DNA of 64,000 bases, taken from Flavobacteriales bacterium (GTDB taxonomy: Bacteria > Bacteroidota > Bacteroidia > UBA10329). The stretch covers positions 25,357 through 89,356 of the forward strand of contig JAGYJL010000004.1 of NCBI GenBank assembly GCA_018402015.1, given 5' to 3'. The stretch's first letter is position 1, and each line of letters starts with the position of its first letter. Below, piece by piece: positions 40,145-49,701 of this stretch. The translations under genes and the position numbers were made by a program. The notes below the pieces were generated by a model. The model had not been told where the DNA came from, searched no databases, and worked only from the letters and a program-made list of their open reading frames with translations.

Positions 40145-41127
40145 GGCAGAACGTAGAATGACCAAAAGGTCTTGTATTGAATGACCATTTCATCACGCGG
40201 CATCTCTGTTTGGCTTTCGCCATCGCTTACATAGTAGCGCATGTAAACCACGTTATCTGGGTTGAACAGGTTGGTGTTGAACTGAACGTACCAAAAGGTG
40301 AACCCTGGGTAATTGATGAATTGCGCATTCTGTTGATGGAAACCGGGAGCTGATGCTGAGAAATCGTCTGGGTCGTAAGAGAATTTCATCATGGAGCCTT
40401 GAAGTTGAGCAAGGGCCGTGCTATCGTCTTCTACGCCAATTACCAAGGCCACATTGCGGTTATCTGCCAAAATGAACGGGTTGTAGTATACACCATCAAT
40501 TCTGTTACCCGTTGCCGTAAGTGGGAAGTTCTGGTTGGCAGCTGCAATCACTCCGTCAATACTCATGGTATCCACGCCCACATAGAAACCGATCTGAGGT
40601 GCCTGGTTGGGATAGGAAGGAATCTCTCCGAACATGTTCTTGGCGCCATCCATTATCCAATTCTCGATGCGTTGGATGTAGGACGATTCCAACGGAACAC
40701 CGATGTTATCCTGCGGCATGCGATCGTTGGTGTTTGCAAAACAGCAATTGGTCAAACGTTCGTGCAGTACGCTCTGCGCAGTATCAAAAGGCACTACTCT
40801 AAAGGTGAAACTTGAATCAGGATCGTTCTTGACAATGTTGGCATAGACCATGGTTGACGAAGAACTCTGAACGGTTCTGAAATCAGGCTCGAAGTTGCCA
40901 TCATGACACCCAGGCACAGCACAACGCGGTTGCAGAATATCGCGATGTATAGCCACGATCGTATTCGGGCTGAGCGTATCAATGGGTGCCGGAGGTGTTG
41001 GGTAAACGATATTGTCGTACGGGTTTGGCGGAATCTCCGTTTCCGAGTTACACCCAACGAACGAGGCTACCACTGCCATCGAAAAACCGAAAGCAGCTAC
41101 CAAAGCAATGTTCTTCATCTTCATCAT
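40141..41127 (-). CDS. Hypothetical lipoprotein with CX4CH (CAVPGCH) heme-like motif
   Basis: VASFVGCNSETEIPP lipobox; IVAIHRDILQPRCAVPGCHDGNFEPDFRT. Confidence 0.7.
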   Translation of the reverse strand: MMKMKNIALVAAFGFSMAVVASFVGCNSETEIPPNPYDNIVYPTPPAPIDTLSPNTIVAIHRDILQPRCAVPGCHDGNFEPDFRTVQSSSSTMVYANIVKNDPDSSFTFRVVPFDTAQSVLHERLTNCCFANTNDRMPQDNIGVPLESSYIQRIENWIMDGAKNMFGEIPSYPNQAPQIGFYVGVDTMSIDGVIAAANQNFPLTATGNRIDGVYYNPFILADNRNVALVIGVEDDSTALAQLQGSMMKFSYDPDDFSASAPGFHQQNAQFINYPGFTFWYVQFNTNLFNPDNVVYMRYYVSDGESQTEMPRDEMVIQYKTFWSFYVLP

Positions 41128-42419
41128 ACTAAAGCTGCATCAAGCGGTTGACCAGGAAGCAATCCCGAAACATCATCATAGAAACCGAGGATCTTAGCAA
41201 TGGTGGGCACCACATCGATACTCTCGCCCATTACCTGACTGATAACCTGATTTTGAACCACCTTGCCAGATGGTCCTGCAACGAGACAGAAGATCTCTCT
41301 CGACATATCATCATTGGTATGATCCAACGCATAGCGACCAAAGGCATCTACCACGGTATTCGGTTGGGCGTTTCGGCCGTGTTCCGGAACGGCTATCAGA
41401 ATGGTATTGTCGGCCATTCCCGGGGTCGATTGGATGGTCTGCCAGAGGTGAGCCAAGGCATAATCGGCACGCACCAAATTGTTGGCGTATGCAGTAAAGT
41501 TGGTGTGGCAGATATCCACATCCTGCATGTTTACTACCAATAGTTCAGGCTTGAATTGCTCGATGATCTTCTCGGCAGCCAACACATTGAATTGATCACC
41601 ATTCAACCCACCTATTCCCCACGGGTTGTTGTAAGCACCAGAAGCCGCTTCTGTGTACGTTTGAAGAATAAATGCCTCTATGGCTTCCTTATCGGTAGAG
41701 GTGTTGCTTATTCCGGCCGAACCTTCTATAAACTGATTATTGAAGTTATTGTCGAAGAAGCTGCGCATCTCATTGGTCAGATTCTTCTGATTCTGTGTGA
41801 ACGTTTTCGGTTCGTTCAGTGCATTGTATGCCTCTGTACTGATAAGCGAAGCAGGCTGCATGTAATTGGCGCCATATAGAGGGCCATAGTTTGGATGCGT
41901 ACTGTAGTTCAATGCCGGATAAGGTCCTAAGGCGTTGCTTACCCACCACGCATTCTTGGCACTGGCCTCGGGGCTGGTGTGCTTTCTGTACAGCTCAAAA
42001 ACCGTTGGGCTGGCAGGCCGCTGGCGGATATTAATGTCCTGCTGATTGTAAACACCAGTAATAACAGATGTATGTCCACTGAAGTGACCCGTTGGCCCTT
42101 GCTGAAAGCGGAATTCTTTGAAAAGTGTACCCACTTCCTGTAGTCGTTGGCTGCCAACCTGACCAAGTAGATTAACTCCGCCAGCAATATCATTCGAAAT
42201 GCTTTCAGAACCTGTAAGTGTGTTGGGCATGAGGTTGCCATCTGCCTTATGCACCGATTCCAGATTACGTACACCACCCGCAAACAGGCAGAACACCACG
42301 TGGTCTACCACTCGTGCTCCGGTAGCGGCAAACAGTCTGCCCGAAGGAAGAATGTACGGTGCTGCAAATGCTCCTGCTGTTGCGGCCGCTGCTTTTTTTA
42401 TGAATCCTCTTCTTTTCAT
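41124..42419 (-). CDS. DUF1501-like, Tat-exported protein
   Basis: MKRRGFIKKAAAATAGAFAAPYILP Tat-type leader; DHVVFCLFAGGVRNLESVH, NTILIAVPEHGRNAQPNTVVDAFGRYALDHTNDD. Confidence 0.75.
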   Translation of the reverse strand: MKRRGFIKKAAAATAGAFAAPYILPSGRLFAATGARVVDHVVFCLFAGGVRNLESVHKADGNLMPNTLTGSESISNDIAGGVNLLGQVGSQRLQEVGTLFKEFRFQQGPTGHFSGHTSVITGVYNQQDINIRQRPASPTVFELYRKHTSPEASAKNAWWVSNALGPYPALNYSTHPNYGPLYGANYMQPASLISTEAYNALNEPKTFTQNQKNLTNEMRSFFDNNFNNQFIEGSAGISNTSTDKEAIEAFILQTYTEAASGAYNNPWGIGGLNGDQFNVLAAEKIIEQFKPELLVVNMQDVDICHTNFTAYANNLVRADYALAHLWQTIQSTPGMADNTILIAVPEHGRNAQPNTVVDAFGRYALDHTNDDMSREIFCLVAGPSGKVVQNQVISQVMGESIDVVPTIAKILGFYDDVSGLLPGQPLDAALV

Positions 42420-42428
42420 GGCTGCTTC

Positions 42429-42929
42429 TTAATAGTAACGGTATTCATTGGAGGTCATAATGGCAAAATAGACCAACTCGGGCGTGATATCTTCATTCTC
42501 CTCTATCACATTCTTCATATGCCACAACTCGAATTCGTTCGGGTAGCGGTTCAGAAATTTCTGATAGGTGTCTAACAGAAACTGATCTACGTTGGCACGC
42601 ATCTGTGCATCGGTTGGAATGATAACGGTTGGCTCGTTCAAGAAATTCTTGATAATGAGTTCCTCAATGAGTTTCAGATCGCCAAAACCAGCATACGGAA
42701 CAGCCAATGTTTGCAATTGCGCTTGGCTGATGTTCTGCCCAAAAAGGTCGGTGTAAGCAATGGAGATGAACTCCGAAAGGCTCTTTACATAATCCTTATT
42801 AGCATTGGGTTGCTGTACGTTCACATCATTCACATCGTAAATGATGTTCTGCTCTTTCTGGCACCCGGAAACAACGGTAAGCATCAGCGCTGCCGATAGA
42901 ACCAACTGTATGTGCTTTATCATTTTCAT
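42429..42929 (-). CDS. Hypothetical lipoprotein with one 'YQKFLNRYPNEFE' DUF1553/DUF1800-like tail
   Basis: MLTVVSGCQKE lipobox; LDTYQKFLNRYPNEFELWHMK...FAIMTSNEYRYY. Confidence 0.65.
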   Translation of the reverse strand: MKMIKHIQLVLSAALMLTVVSGCQKEQNIIYDVNDVNVQQPNANKDYVKSLSEFISIAYTDLFGQNISQAQLQTLAVPYAGFGDLKLIEELIIKNFLNEPTVIIPTDAQMRANVDQFLLDTYQKFLNRYPNEFELWHMKNVIEENEDITPELVYFAIMTSNEYRYY

Positions 42930-43804
42930 AATCCTGCAAATTCGTCAAGCGAAAGAATGTCTTTCTGTAATCGGTCGTAATTGCCAGAATCGCGGTAGCG
43001 AATGGCGTGGTAGCTTTGTTCCTCCGATGTCGGTTCACGGAAGAGGTACTTGAAATACAGCTCGCGCACCTGTCCTTCAAAGTAATCGTCCGAGTTGAGG
43101 AAGATCTCTACGAACTGTTCTTTGGAGTTGCCTGTTTCGTAGAATACCACCGCCACAAAACCATCTACCATGGTTATGCCTGCATCGTGTTCCTCGGAAG
43201 TGGGGTCTCTGTATAGGAAGTTATTGAACAGACTCAGTACAAAATTGAACGATCCCATGTTTATCTGATCGTAGATCTCGTTGCTTACCAATCTGCGGTG
43301 CATTTCCTGCATACCAATGGTGCCGTTTCTGAAATCGTTTGGCGTTGCCAGAAGCGTTTCCAGGTTGTCGATCACCTCAATAATGAGGTCGTAAAACTGC
43401 GCGTACTGCGGATCGTTCAGGAGTGAGTTGTAGATGAAGATCTGTGTTTGGATCTCTGTAGTGTCGAAAGCCGAGTTAAGCAGTTTAATGGAGTTGAATT
43501 CTAGGATCTTATCGCGGTATTCGCTATAGCTCAGAATCTCGTCTATCATCTCGTTTCTGCTGGCCACGCTCATGTTGCTGGCGCGTAAGAGCGCTACCGC
43601 ATCTGCCTCTTCGGTAGGCGATGGGTCTCTACCCAGCAGACTGATGTAGCATTTGGCCACATAATTTTCGAGTATAAGTGTTGAGATGGTTGAATCTGGC
43701 GGAGCCGTGTTATCATCTAATATGATATCGTCCTTTTTGCAACCTGTTGCGGCAATAATTACCAGCAACATAAGAATGGAAAAACCCGAAAGGATACTTT
43801 TCAT
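42926..43804 (-). CDS. Hypothetical lipoprotein with three LGRDPTxEE-type repeats
   Basis: MKSILSGFSILMLLVIIAATGCKKDD; ISLLGRDPSPTEEADAV, NNFLYRDPTSEEHDAG, KYLFREPTSEEQSYHA. Confidence 0.65.
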   Translation of the reverse strand: MKSILSGFSILMLLVIIAATGCKKDDIILDDNTAPPDSTISTLILENYVAKCYISLLGRDPSPTEEADAVALLRASNMSVASRNEMIDEILSYSEYRDKILEFNSIKLLNSAFDTTEIQTQIFIYNSLLNDPQYAQFYDLIIEVIDNLETLLATPNDFRNGTIGMQEMHRRLVSNEIYDQINMGSFNFVLSLFNNFLYRDPTSEEHDAGITMVDGFVAVVFYETGNSKEQFVEIFLNSDDYFEGQVRELYFKYLFREPTSEEQSYHAIRYRDSGNYDRLQKDILSLDEFAGL

Positions 43805-43903
43805 AGGGTAGAGAAGCATGTTATTAGGTACGATAATACACAAAAATGGTCGGTCAGCAATTGATGAGACCGACCATTTAACGAAAGGTTTAAACCGAAA
43901 TTG

Positions 43904-45277
43904 TCAGCTAAGTTCTGCTAGATAGTGATAGAAGAACGGAATGGTCTGAATGCCTTTGAGGTAATTGAAAATACCGTAATGCTCGTTGGGTGAGTGAATG
44001 GCATCGGTATCCAAACCAAAGCCCATTAATACAGATTTCAATCCCAATTCGCGCTCAAACATGGCCACAATAGGAATGCTACCACCACCACGCATTGGTA
44101 TGGGTGCCTTGCCAAAAGTGGTTTCCATGGCCTTGTGAGCCGCTTGGTAGCCCGTAAAATCGGTAGGAGTTAGAAATGGTTCGCCACCGTGGTGCGGTTT
44201 GGCCTTTACCTTAACAGAAGCAGGCGCAATGGCCACCAAATGATTGAGCACCAGGTTGGTGATCTTATCGGGGTCTTGCCCGGGTACCAATCGGCAGCTG
44301 ATCTTGGCATAAGCCTTAGATGGCAACACGGTTTTAGCGCCTTCGCCAATGTAGCCTCCCCAAATACCATTCACGTCCAACGTAGGGCGAATGGTGGCAC
44401 GCTCCAAGGTGGAGTAACCTGCTTCGCCTTGCGTGGCATTGATATTCAGGTCGGCCTTGTATTCTTCTTCGCTGAAAGGTGCTTTGGCCATTTCTGCACG
44501 GTCTTCGGCACTCACCTCATTCACATCATTGTAAAAACCAGGAATGGTAATGCGCTTGTTCTCATCGTGCAACGATGCGATCATATCGCAAAGCACATTA
44601 ATGGGGTTGGCAACAGCACCACCGTAAAGCCCAGAGTGCAGGTCGCGTTTCGGGCCAGTAACTTCCACCTCCATGTAGCTCAGTCCGCGCAGCCCAACAG
44701 TAATAGAAGGAATATCGTTGGCAATCATTCCTGTATCAGAAATAAGTACCAGATCGGCCTTCAGTTTCTCTTTATTCTCCTGAACGAAGATACCCAGGTT
44801 GTCGGAACCTACTTCTTCTTCGCCCTCTATCATGAACTTCACGTTACACGGAAGTCCATCGGTTCTCATCATCAACTCCACGGCCTTCACGTGCATATAC
44901 ATTTGGCCTTTATCATCGCACGCACCACGGGCATAGATCTTCTCGTCTTTAATAACCGGCTCGAAGGGAGGCGAATCCCAAAGGTCCAACGGATCGGGCG
45001 GTTGCACATCGTAATGGCCGTAAACAAGCACCGTAGGTAGGTTCGGGTCAACGATCTTATCGCCATAAACAATGGGGAATCCGGCTGTTGGGCAGATCTC
45101 TACGTTATCAACACCTATCTCCTCCAAGCGCGTTTTCAGCAACTCGGCCGTACGGTGCACGTCTTTGCTATATGCTGGGTCGGCACTGACCGATGGAACT
45201 CTGAGAAGATCTATCAGTTCTTCTAGAAATCGGTCTTTGTTCAACTCTATGTAACTATCAACGGTATTAATGTTCAT
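43904..45277 (-). CDS. M20 family dipeptidase
   Basis: VYGHYDVQPPDPLDLWDSPPFEPVIKDEKIYARGACDDKGQMYMHVKA; start moved to MNINTVDSYIELNK. Confidence 0.93.
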   Translation of the reverse strand: MNINTVDSYIELNKDRFLEELIDLLRVPSVSADPAYSKDVHRTAELLKTRLEEIGVDNVEICPTAGFPIVYGDKIVDPNLPTVLVYGHYDVQPPDPLDLWDSPPFEPVIKDEKIYARGACDDKGQMYMHVKAVELMMRTDGLPCNVKFMIEGEEEVGSDNLGIFVQENKEKLKADLVLISDTGMIANDIPSITVGLRGLSYMEVEVTGPKRDLHSGLYGGAVANPINVLCDMIASLHDENKRITIPGFYNDVNEVSAEDRAEMAKAPFSEEEYKADLNINATQGEAGYSTLERATIRPTLDVNGIWGGYIGEGAKTVLPSKAYAKISCRLVPGQDPDKITNLVLNHLVAIAPASVKVKAKPHHGGEPFLTPTDFTGYQAAHKAMETTFGKAPIPMRGGGSIPIVAMFERELGLKSVLMGFGLDTDAIHSPNEHYGIFNYLKGIQTIPFFYHYLAELS

Positions 45278-45388
45278 GTTCTGTGCTTTAATGCGCCCAA
45301 ATTTAGTTTTTAATGGATGCGAAACATATCCGCTAGAAACGAGTTCAATGCATAGCAAGCGCGTGGTTACTTTTACTGTCCGCTTTAA

Positions 45389-47470
45389 ATGAGAGGATCG
45401 ATAACATACATTCTGGCTTTGCTGCTTTGTGGTAATACTGCAATGGCACAACTGGTGGTTGATGCTGGTTACAGCCCGCAGCAATTGGTAGAAGACGTGT
45501 TGGTTGGGCAAGGAGTAGAAGTAAGTAACTTCTCGTTTTCTGGAAATGCCGATGCCAGAGGTTATTTCGATGGCAGCAATTCCAACATCGGTCTTTCCGA
45601 AGGAATCATCATTTCCACGGGGCGTGCCTCTGATGCACCCGGACCTAACGGAACTCCCTTGAGTGATTACGGAACCGAGTTTGGTGGTAATGGCGACTTT
45701 ACATTGACCAATATTTCGGGCTCTCCAACCTTTGATGCGGCCATTCTCGAATTCGATTTCGTCCCTTCGTCCGACACTGTTCAGTTCAAATACGTTTTCG
45801 CTTCCAACGAATACATGTTGTATGTAGGTGCTCAGGTGAATGATGCCTTCGCATTCTTAATAAGCGGACCCGGCATTGTTGGCGAACAGAATGTGGCCTT
45901 GATTCCCGGTACGGGCACTCCTGTTACCATCGATAATGTGAATGCCAACGTCAACGCGCAGTATTACATCGATAACGAGAACCCACCTGGTGCTACGGTA
46001 GAGTACAACGGATGGACGCAACCATTCACGGCCAAAGCCATTCTTGAACCCTGCGAAACGTATCATATCCGATTGGCCATTGCCGATGGTGGCGATGAGC
46101 AATTTGACAGTGCCGTGTTCCTGGAAGCAGGAAGTTTTACCAGTCCATCCATCAGCATTAATGCAGAATCGTCTTATTCTGCATCAAGCACCGCCCTGCA
46201 ATTGGTAGAAGGTTGTAGCTCGCTCACCCTCAGTTTCGAAAGGTCGGAGCCGTACGATAATCCACTAAGCGTTGGTTTGAATATTACTGGCTCGGCCACG
46301 GTAGGTTCAGACGTAACCAATATTCCATCCAACATCAGTTTTGCGCCTGGCGCTTCCACTACTTCCATCACATTCAGTGTTATAGAAGATGGCGTAATTG
46401 AAGGAGTGGAGGACATGACCATTTCTATCGATCAGTTGAATCCCTGTGCTACTGGACCTGCCACTTCGGTAACCTTTACCATAGAAGATGCAGCTCCAAT
46501 GGCTATTCAGATCACGCCCGATGTAAACCTTGATTGCCCTGAAGAATTAGACATTACTGTTACAGCTACTGGCGGTTATCCGGAATATACCTACAATTGG
46601 AATGGTTCTCCCGATTCAGACGAATCCATTACTGTTTTCCCATTCAATACAACTACTTACACGGTGAATGTCACCGATGCTTGCGGCTTCACACAATCGG
46701 CTTCGTCCACCGTTTCAGTGCTTACGTATCAGACCATGAACGTATCTGTAAACGATGCAGTGGTCTGTAATGGCGATGAAGCCACCTTTGAGGTAGTGGT
46801 TACTGGCGGCAGGCAGCCGGTTACTTACAGTTGGTCGGGCGGAGGTAGCGGCCCGATCTTTACCTATACGCCAATGCAGGATGAGACCGTTACCGTTACC
46901 GTTACGGACGATTGCAATATTTCTGAAGACGCCATAGGACAGGTTGAGGTTGATGAGGTGCAGGCAAGTTTCACCTACCAATTGATAGCGCATAGCACGG
47001 TCCAATTCACACCAACTACCGTTGATGTGTTCGATTTTTTCTGGGAATTCGGAGACGATTCTACAGGTGTCAGGGAAAACGCGGTCCATGAATATCAGGA
47101 GGCTGGAGATTATCCGGTTGCGCTTACGGTGGTCAATCAGAACGGTTGCGAAACCACTTTGTATGATACCGTAACGGTTTACGACCCGCTACATGTGTAC
47201 ATTCCAAACGCCTTTACACCCAATGGAGATAGTTTGAATGAGTGGTTCGGTGTAATAGGAGAGGGCTACCTTTATTACGATCTTGAGATTTACGATAGGT
47301 GGGGTAAACTGCTTAAGCACGGTCGGTTCAGAGACGATAGCGCTTGGGATGGTACCTTCAATGGCAGGTTGGTCCCAACTGGGATGTATGTCTACAAAGT
47401 TTGGGTTGAGCCGCCCATTGGAATTGAGGTGAAGGAAACAGGCGTGGTCCACGTGCTCTCGGGGGAATAA
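45389..47470 (+). CDS. Choice-of-anchor L / PKD protein with gliding-motility-type (T9SS type B) C-terminal domain
   Basis: QLVVDAGYSPQQLVEDVLVGQGVEVSNFSFSG...; IPNAFTPNGDSLNEWFG...IYDRWGKLLKHG...GMYVYKVWV. Confidence 0.85.
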   Translation: MRGSITYILALLLCGNTAMAQLVVDAGYSPQQLVEDVLVGQGVEVSNFSFSGNADARGYFDGSNSNIGLSEGIIISTGRASDAPGPNGTPLSDYGTEFGGNGDFTLTNISGSPTFDAAILEFDFVPSSDTVQFKYVFASNEYMLYVGAQVNDAFAFLISGPGIVGEQNVALIPGTGTPVTIDNVNANVNAQYYIDNENPPGATVEYNGWTQPFTAKAILEPCETYHIRLAIADGGDEQFDSAVFLEAGSFTSPSISINAESSYSASSTALQLVEGCSSLTLSFERSEPYDNPLSVGLNITGSATVGSDVTNIPSNISFAPGASTTSITFSVIEDGVIEGVEDMTISIDQLNPCATGPATSVTFTIEDAAPMAIQITPDVNLDCPEELDITVTATGGYPEYTYNWNGSPDSDESITVFPFNTTTYTVNVTDACGFTQSASSTVSVLTYQTMNVSVNDAVVCNGDEATFEVVVTGGRQPVTYSWSGGGSGPIFTYTPMQDETVTVTVTDDCNISEDAIGQVEVDEVQASFTYQLIAHSTVQFTPTTVDVFDFFWEFGDDSTGVRENAVHEYQEAGDYPVALTVVNQNGCETTLYDTVTVYDPLHVYIPNAFTPNGDSLNEWFGVIGEGYLYYDLEIYDRWGKLLKHGRFRDDSAWDGTFNGRLVPTGMYVYKVWVEPPIGIEVKETGVVHVLSGE

Positions 47471-47482
47471 CCGTCACCTTAT

Positions 47483-49657
47483 ATGCTTAAACGAATACTT
47501 GCGTTTTCTCTCGTGCTAATTGCGATGGTCTTTCAGGCCAACGCAGCGCATCTTGTTGGTGGTGAGATATTCTACGAATGCCTCGGTAATGATCAATATC
47601 GCATAACACTCAAAGTTTATCGCGATTGTTACACGGTTACAGGTGCTGATTTTGATAATCCTGCCAACATTGCGGTTTACGATGATGCAGGTAACCTGAT
47701 AGAAAACCTGACAGCACCATTCACAGGTTCTCAGCAATTACCGGTCATTATCAATAATCCATGCTTGCAAGCTCCGCCAGATGTATGTGTAGAAGAGGCA
47801 ATTTATACCGTTACAACAACTCTACCATTCATTTCTGGAGGATATCATATTGCGTATCAAAGGTGCTGCCGTAATCCTACTATTCTCAACCTGATAGCAC
47901 CCGATGATCTTGGCTCTACGTATTACGTTCGAGTGCCCGAACTAGCGCTCAATTCGTGTAACTCCAGTCCATCGTTCAACAGTTTTCCTCCGTTGGCACT
48001 GTGCATTGGCGATCAACTCATTTTCGACCATTCTGCTACCGATGCCGAAGGGGATATGCTCGTTTACACGCTTTGCACGCCTTACCATGGAGGAAGTTCA
48101 ACCAATCCGCAGCCAATACCAGCGCAAGGGCCACCATACAGTTTCATCAACTGGGATGCAGGTTATTCTGATGCCTATCCGTTAGATGCATCCACCCAAT
48201 TGACAATAGATCCCAGCACGGGTTTGCTTACTGGAGTTCCTTCTCAAGCGGGCCAGTACGTGGTGGGAGTGTGTGTGGAGGAGTATCGGAACGGAGAACT
48301 CATCAGTGTAAATAAGCGAGATTTTCAGTTCAATGTGGTCAACTGTTCTTCCAATATTGAAGCTATCATTCCACCACAGCCCATTTTTCATGATCCATGC
48401 GATGGGCTGACGGTTGACTTCGGCAATCAGAGTATCAATGCCCAATATTACCATTGGGATTTTGGTGTGCTGGGAGTAACGGACGATACATCGAATCTTG
48501 AAGACCCTGTGTACACTTATCCCGATACAGGTTCATACCTCGTTACATTGGTTGCTAACCCTGGTTTCCCGTGTGCAGATACCACGCAACGCACAGTTCT
48601 AGTCTACAATGATATTGAAGTGGAAATATTCAGTCTTGGCGAGCAGTGTTTCGATGCCAGTGCCATCGATTTCTCTCCTGTTGGGGATTTCGGGGCGGGA
48701 GCAACTTTCTTTTGGGAATTTGAGAACGGGATACCTGCCACGTCAACAGAAATGAACCCACAGGGAATCGTCTTCGGCACAGTTGGTTCGTATGAGGTTA
48801 CAGTAGCTGTAACGGAAGCTGTGTGCGTAGCTTCTGCTTCAAGTACCATTGAAATGTATCCTCGGCCACAGGCATCATTCATTGGCGATACCATTACAGG
48901 CTGCGCACCATTGGGTGTCCTGTTCATTGATAGTTCGTTGGCGTACACAACTCATTTTGCATCGTGGGATTTTGGAGATGGAACCACGGCTACTGGCGAA
49001 CGCGTCTTTCATGGTTACTTGCAACCCGGATCGTATGATGTGTCGCTTACCATCTGGACTACAGAAGGTTGTGTGGATACATCGGTTTTTGTGGTAGAGA
49101 ATGGTGTGGTAGTATTACCATTACCAACGGTTGAATTGTCGGTTGACACCAACATTCGATTTGTTTTTGAGCCTACCTTCCTATTTTCTGGTACAAGTAA
49201 CGCCTCATCGTACGAGTTTTATCCGGGAGATGGAAGTTCGTATGCTGATGTTGGGTCGCAATGCGAGATCGAACATTTCTACACAGACACAGGAAACTAC
49301 GAGGCCATCATTTATTTCACAGATGATTATGGCTGTGAGGCATCCGATACCGTTTGGGTACGTGTAGAACCCGAAGTAAGATTCTGGGTGCCGAATGCAT
49401 TTACCCCCAACGATGATCGGTTGAATGACGAGTGGGGTCCGAAGGCTTTTGGCTTCAGCGAATATGAGATATGGGTTTTTGACCGATGGGGAAAGATGAT
49501 GTTCCATTCCACAGACCCGTTTGAAAAATGGAACGGCAGGTTAAATAACGAAAGCAACCATGAACCGGTGTTGGGCGTCTATTCATATCGAATACTGGCG
49601 CGTTCTGTTAAGAATACTGTAATAAAGGAGTTTGGACACGTAACCATATTGAAATAA
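47483..49657 (+). CDS. Large secreted PKD protein with T9SS type B C-terminal domain
   Basis: AHLVGGEIFYECLGNDQYRITLKVYRDC; PKD-like FASWDFGDGTTATGERVFHGYLQPGSYDVSLTI; VPNAFTPNDDRLNDEWGP...VFDRWGKMMF. Confidence 0.85.
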   Translation: MLKRILAFSLVLIAMVFQANAAHLVGGEIFYECLGNDQYRITLKVYRDCYTVTGADFDNPANIAVYDDAGNLIENLTAPFTGSQQLPVIINNPCLQAPPDVCVEEAIYTVTTTLPFISGGYHIAYQRCCRNPTILNLIAPDDLGSTYYVRVPELALNSCNSSPSFNSFPPLALCIGDQLIFDHSATDAEGDMLVYTLCTPYHGGSSTNPQPIPAQGPPYSFINWDAGYSDAYPLDASTQLTIDPSTGLLTGVPSQAGQYVVGVCVEEYRNGELISVNKRDFQFNVVNCSSNIEAIIPPQPIFHDPCDGLTVDFGNQSINAQYYHWDFGVLGVTDDTSNLEDPVYTYPDTGSYLVTLVANPGFPCADTTQRTVLVYNDIEVEIFSLGEQCFDASAIDFSPVGDFGAGATFFWEFENGIPATSTEMNPQGIVFGTVGSYEVTVAVTEAVCVASASSTIEMYPRPQASFIGDTITGCAPLGVLFIDSSLAYTTHFASWDFGDGTTATGERVFHGYLQPGSYDVSLTIWTTEGCVDTSVFVVENGVVVLPLPTVELSVDTNIRFVFEPTFLFSGTSNASSYEFYPGDGSSYADVGSQCEIEHFYTDTGNYEAIIYFTDDYGCEASDTVWVRVEPEVRFWVPNAFTPNDDRLNDEWGPKAFGFSEYEIWVFDRWGKMMFHSTDPFEKWNGRLNNESNHEPVLGVYSYRILARSVKNTVIKEFGHVTILK

Positions 49658-49673
49658 CCCCTAGATTATTAGG

Positions 49674-49681
49674 TAATTTTG
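49674..49681 (+). promoter_or_regulatory. TAATTTTG -7-like box upstream of 49702 gene
   Basis: Match to the Bacteroidota TAnnTTTG consensus, 20 nt before the GTG start. Confidence 0.5.
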
Positions 49682-49701
49682 CGCCCCCGAAAAATCGACC
49701 T

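Noticed and set aside
44189-45040. 283-aa ORF antisense to the M20 dipeptidase
   Set aside because: Lies entirely within a strongly supported gene, with a low-complexity H/N/R-rich translation typical of a shadow ORF.
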